From Hyphomonadaceae bacterium (GTDB lineage Bacteria; Pseudomonadota; Alphaproteobacteria; Caulobacterales; Aquidulcibacteraceae): a stretch of DNA of 9,721 nt. The notes beneath the pieces were generated by a model. That model saw only the letters and a list, made by a program, of their open reading frames with translations. It did no database searches and was not told the origin of the DNA. The position numbers and the translations under genes were made by a program. Shown here in pieces: positions 6,547 through 9,721 of the stretch; the first letter of the stretch is position 1; the number at the start of each line of letters is the position of its first letter. The stretch covers positions 165 through 9,885 of the forward strand of contig DPWD01000204.1 of the NCBI GenBank assembly GCA_003526465.1, in the 5' to 3' direction.

Positions 6547-7571
6547 GATCCAGCTTTCACCAAATCGACCAGGCGCGCAACGTTTTCAGGCGTCGCATCG
6601 GGGGTAATGCCGTGACCCAGATTGAAGATGTGTGGCCCGCTTGCAAAGCTCGCAAGCACTTCGGCGACACCTTTCTCCAGAGCGTCTCCGCCAACCACCA
6701 GAAGCTGCGGATCGAGATTGCCTTGCAAAGCCATGCCAGGCGGAGCAACCCCGCGTGCGAACACCGCCGGCGTTTGAGTGTCAACGCCAAGCGCATTGAC
6801 GCCGGTTTCGTGCGCATACGCGGTGATCATCGGCCCGGCGCCTCGGGGAAAGCCTATAATCGGAGCCCTGACGCCTAAAGCGCGAAGCCTGGATACCATG
6901 AGCTTTGTCGGCTCTATAATCAGGCGGCGGAATAGGGGCTCGGGCAGGCCTTCCGCCCAACTCTCGAAAATCTGCACGCAATCAGCGCCGGCCTCGACTT
7001 GCTTGGCCAGGTGTTGCGCGCTCATTTCCGCCAAAAGCGCAAGCAGTGCATCGACATCGTGAGGACGTTGATAAGATACACGGCGGGAGCGCTCTTTGTC
7101 GCCGCCTTCGCCTTGCAGCATGTAGGTCGCAACCGTCCAAGGGCCGCCGCAAAAGCCAATGAGCGCTGCAGACTTGTCCAGGCCACGTTTGATGCGCTCG
7201 ACAGCCTCATAGACCGGCGCAAGGCGCTGCAATGCGCGTTGCGGATCGTCGAAGCGCCAATGCTCCTCATCCATGAGCGGCGCAAGCCTTGGGCCTTCAC
7301 CTTCGACAAAATCGACAACACGGCCCAGCGCGTCGGGAATAACGAGGATGTCCGAAAACAGAATTGCCGCATCGAGTGGGAAGCGGCGCAAAGGCTGCAT
7401 CACCGCCTCTGTCGCCAAGGCCGGCGAGTAACAGAAATCCAGGAAGTTCTTCGCCCGTTTTCTGAGCTCCCGATATTCGGGCAGATAGCGCCCAGCCTGG
7501 CGCATGATCCAAATCGGCGGACTTGCGAGTCTTTCCCCCTTTAGGACACGGAGCAGAGCGGGAACCGGCAT
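6543..7571 (-). CDS. hemE: Uroporphyrinogen decarboxylase
   Basis: A 342-residue cytosolic enzyme that decarboxylates the four acetate side chains of uroporphyrinogen III to give coproporphyrinogen III. Both family signatures are present: 'PPIWIMRQAGRYLPEYRELR' (18-37), with Arg24 and Arg28 for substrate carboxylates, and 'GFCGGPWTVATYM' (139-151) with Tyr150. Asp74 in 'LFSDIL' is the conserved catalytic aspartate, and 'FNLGHGITP' (316-324) carries His320. The length is normal. The ATG at 7569-7571 has only GGAAG almost touching it, a poor Shine-Dalgarno. It is the first gene of hemE-hemH-hemJ, and its promoter must lie inside the proposed origin. In Caulobacter crescentus hemE also borders the origin and its promoters overlap it, so transcription and initiation may be linked here too (inference). 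Confidence 0.98.
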   Translation of the reverse strand: MPVPALLRVLKGERLASPPIWIMRQAGRYLPEYRELRKRAKNFLDFCYSPALATEAVMQPLRRFPLDAAILFSDILVIPDALGRVVDFVEGEGPRLAPLMDEEHWRFDDPQRALQRLAPVYEAVERIKRGLDKSAALIGFCGGPWTVATYMLQGEGGDKERSRRVSYQRPHDVDALLALLAEMSAQHLAKQVEAGADCVQIFESWAEGLPEPLFRRLIIEPTKLMVSRLRALGVRAPIIGFPRGAGPMITAYAHETGVNALGVDTQTPAVFARGVAPPGMALQGNLDPQLLVVGGDALEKGVAEVLASFASGPHIFNLGHGITPDATPENVARLVDLVKAGS

Positions 7572-7580
7572 TCTTCCAAC

Positions 7581-7616
7581 CAGAATCTAGAATCTTGAAA
7601 TTCGGATTTATTAGAG
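7581..7616. other. AT-rich stretch, possible DNA unwinding element
   Basis: About 69% AT over 36 bp, the most AT-rich part of the intergenic region, at its hemE end. It includes two tandem copies of AGAATCT (7582-7595), each containing a GANTC site. The position at one edge of an origin fits an unwinding element, but the same bases are also the hemE 5' leader. This is inference from composition alone. Confidence 0.35.
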
Positions 7617-7712
7617 ACTCGTTGTTGTAGCGATACGCAAACCGGGAAATCCAGCTTGCCAACAACATATACCCAGAACAGCCAAGCGAATCGCAGTTCA
7701 AAAGCTATCATA

Positions 7713-7725
7713 GATCAAGGCTTTG
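7713..7725 (+). promoter_or_regulatory. IHF-like binding site
   Basis: The sequence GATCAAGGCTTTG matches the IHF consensus WATCAANNNNTTR at 8 of 9 specified positions; only the first base (G in place of A/T) differs. IHF is known to bend DNA at the Caulobacter origin. The last three bases overlap the candidate -35 hexamer at 7723-7728. A single short match, so moderate confidence that rests mostly on context. Confidence 0.42.
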
Positions 7726-7731
7726 ACTGGC

Positions 7732-7740
7732 TTGTCCAAG
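7732..7740 (+). promoter_or_regulatory. Weak DnaA-box-like motif
   Basis: TTGTCCAAG shares TTGTCCA with the two other boxes and matches TTATCCACA at 6 of 9 positions. On its own it would not be called; it gains weight from sharing a 7-mer with two nearby motifs. Confidence 0.35.
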
Positions 7741-7825
7741 GTGTCCGATTCTAAGCCGCTCACAATGCCAAAATGTGGAATTCGAGGGGAGGAATCGCGC
7801 ATGAAGGGAAGTAGATCCGGCCAAA

Positions 7826-7851
7826 TTCGGTTGTCTGCGCGGAAAACCGAA
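7826..7851. repeat. Inverted repeat with 7-bp perfect arms in the origin region
   Basis: TTCGGTT (7826-7832) and AACCGAA (7845-7851) are exact reverse complements with a 12-bp spacer, and the flanks AAA (7823-7825) and TTT (7853-7855) extend the symmetry imperfectly. It lies 12 bp before the best DnaA box and 52 bp before the DUF299 start. It could be an operator for that gene, an origin regulator site, or chance. Confidence 0.4.
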
Positions 7852-7863
7852 GTTTCCAACATC

Positions 7864-7872
7864 TTGTCCACA
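7864..7872 (+). promoter_or_regulatory. Best DnaA box in the origin region
   Basis: TTGTCCACA matches the DnaA consensus TTATCCACA at 8 of 9 positions, differing only by G at position 3. It is 31 bp before the DUF299 start codon. Confidence 0.6.
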
Positions 7873-7889
7873 ATCGCCGCCGGCCCTGA

Positions 7890-7898
7890 TATGGACAA
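7890..7898 (-). promoter_or_regulatory. DnaA-box-like motif, reversed
   Basis: On the minus strand this reads TTGTCCATA, 7 of 9 against TTATCCACA. It is inverted relative to the box at 7864-7872 with 17 bp between them, and it ends 5 bp before the DUF299 start codon, so DnaA bound here could also affect that gene (inference). Confidence 0.45.
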
Positions 7899-7903
7899 CA
7901 CGC

Positions 7904-8731
7904 ATGCCTGACCGTTTGGCGACCTATTTCAATGTCCACCTGGTTTCGGACTCCACAGGAGAAACCTTGGCCGGGGTCATGCGCGCGACCTGCGCCCAGT
8001 TCGATAATATCATCCCCATCGAGCATTCCTATTTCCTGGTGCGTTCAGCGCGTCAGCTGGAGCGGGTGATTCGCGAGATCGAGGCCGCGCCCGGCGTGGT
8101 CATGTTCACGCTCTCCAATCTGGAGCATCGCGGCATGCTCGAGCAGCGCTGCAAGGAGCTGGATATGCCTTCCGTAGCGGTCCTCGACCCGGTGCTTGAT
8201 GTCGCCTCGCGGTATCTGGGGCAGGAGCTGAATCACAGGGTAGGCGCGTCGCGGCGCCTCAACGCGGAATATTTCAAGCGCATCGATGCGCTCGATTTCG
8301 CGATGTACCATGACGATGGGCAACAAGCGGTCGAGCTCAGCGACGCCGATGTCATTCTGGTTGGCGTCAGCCGCACCTCGAAGACGCCGACCAGCGTCTA
8401 TCTGGCCCATCGCGGCGTGAAGGCCGCCAATGTGCCCTTGGTGCCGGGGGTGCCTTTGCCGCCTGAATTGTTTGCCCAGGAGCGGCCGCTCGTTGTGGGC
8501 TTGCTCATTTCCGCCGACCGCCTCATCCACATCAGGCGCAACCGGCTGATGGCCATGAAAGAAACCAGAGCGGGCGACTACACCGACGAAGACGCGGTGC
8601 GCCGCGAAGTCATGGATGCGCACAAATTGTTCGAACGCGAGGGCTGGCCAACAATAGACGTCTCGCGCCGTTCGATCGAGGAAACCGCTGCTTCGGTGCT
8701 CAACCTGCTCGCGGAGCATCGCGCCCAATGA
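7904..8731 (+). CDS. Pyruvate,phosphate/water dikinase regulatory protein (DUF299)
   Basis: A 275-residue bifunctional Ser/Thr kinase and phosphorylase of the family that inactivates and reactivates pyruvate,phosphate dikinase (PDRP, plants and bacteria) or PEP synthase (PpsR in E. coli), so tuning flux from pyruvate to phosphoenolpyruvate. Landmarks: 'VHLVSDSTGETL' (11-22), 'NHRVGASRRLNAEYFKRIDALDFA' (110-133), the P-loop-like 'GVSRTSKTPTSVYLA' (154-168) and 'TIDVSRRSIEETAA' (250-263). The length is normal. The ATG at 7904 gives the family N-terminus; the Shine-Dalgarno is weak. Its stop overlaps maf as ATGA. In Caulobacter the corresponding gene (once called RP001 after its Rickettsia homologue) directly borders the origin. 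Which dikinase is its partner cannot be told, since neither gene is in the window, so I give no symbol. Confidence 0.93.
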   Translation: MPDRLATYFNVHLVSDSTGETLAGVMRATCAQFDNIIPIEHSYFLVRSARQLERVIREIEAAPGVVMFTLSNLEHRGMLEQRCKELDMPSVAVLDPVLDVASRYLGQELNHRVGASRRLNAEYFKRIDALDFAMYHDDGQQAVELSDADVILVGVSRTSKTPTSVYLAHRGVKAANVPLVPGVPLPPELFAQERPLVVGLLISADRLIHIRRNRLMAMKETRAGDYTDEDAVRREVMDAHKLFEREGWPTIDVSRRSIEETAASVLNLLAEHRAQ

Positions 8732-9318
8732 GCCTGATCCTGGCGTCCGGAAGCGCGGTGCGGCGCCGATTGCTTGAAGCCGCGGGCCTTGCGTTCGAGG
8801 TCGAGATTCCGAGTGTGGACGAAGAGGCGGCAAAGGCCAGCTTGCGCGCTGAAGGACTGAAGCCTCGCGATCAGGCCGATGCGCTGGCCGAACTCAAAGC
8901 GGTTTCAGTGTCGCGGCGCCGGCCGGGTTTTGTCATCGGCGCCGATCAGATGTTGGCGATCGAAGGCGAGACGCTCGACAAGCCGAGCAACATCGCCGAG
9001 GCGCGCAACCATTTGATGCGGCTGCGCGGCAAGACACATCAACTTCTGTGCGCCGCAATCGTTGCCCGCGACGGCGCCCCGATTTGGCGCCACGTGGACA
9101 CGCCCAAGCTCAAGATGCGGGCGTTCTCAGACGCCTTTCTCGACCGGTATCTGGAGCAGGCTGGCGACGTGGTTTTGCGCTCGGTCGGCGCCTATCAGCT
9201 TGAGGGGCTGGGCGCGCAATTGTTCGAGAGCGTCGAGGGCGACTATTTCTCCGTGCTCGGCTTGCCGCTGCTGCCGCTGCTCGCGTTTCTCCGCGAACAT
9301 GGGATCGCACCGGCATGA
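8728..9318 (+). CDS. maf: Maf-family nucleotide pyrophosphatase
   Basis: A 196-residue cytosolic house-cleaning hydrolase that converts non-canonical or modified nucleoside triphosphates to monophosphates; eukaryotic and bacterial homologues have been tied to septum formation. It starts with the family nucleotide-binding motif 'LILASGSAVRRRLLEAAGL' (3-21). It has Lys57 in 'LAELKAVSVS' and the catalytic 'IGADQMLAIEGETLDKP' (70-86) with Asp73. The C-terminal part is 'SVGAYQLEGLGAQLFESVEG' (152-171) followed by 'VLGLPLLPL'. Asp-Gln at 73-74, in place of Asp-Thr, resembles the YceF (m7GTP) subtype more than the YhdE (dTTP/UTP) subtype, but I would not assign the substrate on that alone. The start overlaps the DUF299 stop and the end overlaps aroE, both as ATGA, implying translational coupling. 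The order DUF299-maf-aroE matches Caulobacter next to its origin. Confidence 0.94.
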   Translation: MSLILASGSAVRRRLLEAAGLAFEVEIPSVDEEAAKASLRAEGLKPRDQADALAELKAVSVSRRRPGFVIGADQMLAIEGETLDKPSNIAEARNHLMRLRGKTHQLLCAAIVARDGAPIWRHVDTPKLKMRAFSDAFLDRYLEQAGDVVLRSVGAYQLEGLGAQLFESVEGDYFSVLGLPLLPLLAFLREHGIAPA

Positions 9319-9721
9319 AGATTACCTCCGCCACCAAAGTGCTGGGTGTAATTGGCGATCCGGTCGCGCATTCGCTTTCGCCTATCATGCACAATGGCTG
9401 GATCGCCGATCATGGGTTCGACGCGGTCTATGTCGCCTTGCAGCTTCAAAGCGAAGACGCCGAGCACGACATCCGCGCTCTGAAGGGGCTGGGATTCACT
9501 GGCCTGAACGTCACGCTGCCGCATAAGGAAGCCGCAGCGAAGGCCGCCGACCGCAGCGAGGACGTTGTCGTCAATACATTGCGCTGGGAGGAGGACGGAA
9601 CGCTGTCGGCATTCAACACCGATGGCGCGGGCTTTCTCGACGCCCTGACCGAAGCCGCGCCCGATTGGGCCGACCGGGTGCGCCGGGTGCTGATCGTGGG
9701 CGCGGGCGGGCTCGGCTCGCC
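9315..9721 (+). CDS. aroE: Shikimate dehydrogenase, N-terminal part
   Basis: The first 135 codons of a gene cut by the right edge. AroE reduces 3-dehydroshikimate to shikimate with NADPH in aromatic amino-acid synthesis. Landmarks: 'VIGDPVAHSLSPIMHN' (12-27) with Ser20 and Ser22 for substrate, 'LNVTLPHKEA' (64-73) with Thr67 and catalytic Lys71, Asn87 in 'VVNTL', and 'FNTDGAGF' (100-107) with catalytic Asp103. Two departures are seen. Lys71 and Asn87 are 16 residues apart, compared with 21 in E. coli AroE (65 and 86), because the usual 'AxxxGAxNTL' segment is shortened; the frame is intact on both sides. The nucleotide loop reads 'GAGGLGS' where most AroE have GAGGA(A/S)R. The ATG at 9315 overlaps the maf stop. 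With all catalytic residues present I expect a working enzyme. Confidence 0.93.
   Translation, partial: MKITSATKVLGVIGDPVAHSLSPIMHNGWIADHGFDAVYVALQLQSEDAEHDIRALKGLGFTGLNVTLPHKEAAAKAADRSEDVVVNTLRWEEDGTLSAFNTDGAGFLDALTEAAPDWADRVRRVLIVGAGGLGS

Larger units (their letters stand above)
7583..7796. promoter_or_regulatory. Cluster of six GANTC (CcrM-type) methylation sites
   Basis: GANTC starts at 7583, 7590, 7616, 7688, 7747 and 7792. By eye I count about 14 in the other 9.4 kb, roughly one per 670 bp, against six in 214 bp here. In Caulobacter and relatives GANTC is methylated by the cell-cycle methyltransferase CcrM, and hemimethylation after fork passage reports replication timing. The clustering is seen; the methylation is inference. 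Confidence 0.6.
7572..7903. other. oriC: Probable chromosomal replication origin (Cori-like)
   Basis: The 332 bp between divergent hemE and the DUF299 gene. In Caulobacter crescentus the origin Cori lies between exactly these two genes, with maf and aroE following. Seen here: about 53% AT overall and 66% in 7571-7620, in an otherwise GC-rich window; three TTGTCCA motifs (7732, 7864, and 7892-7898 reversed), the best a DnaA box with one mismatch to TTATCCACA; a near-consensus IHF site (7713-7725); six GANTC sites in 214 bp; and a 7-bp-arm dyad (7826-7851). There is no convincing protein: a 62-codon open frame at 7723-7911 crosses the DnaA-like boxes and resembles nothing I know. Promoters for hemE and the DUF299 gene must also be here; TTGACT at 7723-7728 is a possible -35 but its -10 is weak. 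No TTAA occurs anywhere in the region, so canonical CtrA sites are missing. Confidence 0.78.

Noticed and set aside
7621..7666. GTTGTTG / CAACAAC inverted repeat, 7-bp arms, 32-bp spacer
   Set aside because: Low-complexity arms and long spacer; easily chance, and no link to a known origin element.
7723..7911. 62-codon open frame within the proposed origin
   Set aside because: No family resemblance, it overlaps DnaA-like boxes and the DUF299 start, and no convincing ribosome-binding site precedes it.
1..9721. tRNA, rRNA, CRISPR array, insertion sequence, phage or toxin-antitoxin genes
   Set aside because: No cloverleaf, regularly spaced repeats, transposase or integrase-like protein, or terminal inverted repeats were seen; nearly all sequence is assigned to core genes.

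Overview
This window looks like core chromosome of an alphaproteobacterium, probably of the Caulobacterales/Hyphomonadales type. It is GC-rich (roughly 60-65% by eye), its genes sit in tight ATGA/GTGA-overlapping operons, and the order hemE | intergenic region | DUF299 regulatory protein - maf - aroE is the one I know from the Caulobacter crescentus chromosomal replication origin (Cori).

Layout, left to right. (1) 1-153, minus: the 5' end of a small DUF6489-type protein. (2) 154-233: a short divergent intergenic region with a perfect 9-bp-arm inverted repeat. (3) 234-2834, plus: a compact three-gene operon for a dienelactone hydrolase-family enzyme, a lipoprotein glycerophosphodiester phosphodiesterase and a zinc-free quinone oxidoreductase. 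(4) 2836-3435, minus: a glutathione S-transferase-family protein that meets the previous operon tail to tail with 1 bp between them. (5) 3498-4790, minus: transcription terminator Rho, preceded by a 195-bp leader rich in hairpins. (6) 4986-7571, minus: a late haem-synthesis operon hemE-hemH-hemJ (uroporphyrinogen decarboxylase, ferrochelatase, protoporphyrinogen oxidase), read away from the origin. (7) 7572-7903: a 332-bp intergenic region, AT-rich for this genome (about 53% AT), with DnaA-box-like motifs, an IHF-like site and six GANTC sites; I interpret it as the replication origin. (8) 7904-9721, plus: the DUF299/PPDK-regulatory protein, Maf and the start of aroE, each overlapping the next by 4 bp.

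The hem operon, rho and the GST gene on the left, and the DUF299-maf-aroE operon on the right, all point away from the proposed origin and so run with the replication forks. The 234-2834 operon would run head-on to the leftward fork. It lies, with the GST gene, on the far side of rho, where relatives often carry mnmE-gidA-gidB-parAB.

I see no mobile element, CRISPR array, phage gene, tRNA or rRNA, and no new multi-gene system. The points most worth following up are the origin (especially its GANTC cluster and the absence of any TTAA for CtrA), the rho leader, and an AroE with a shortened substrate-domain loop and an unusual dinucleotide-binding loop.
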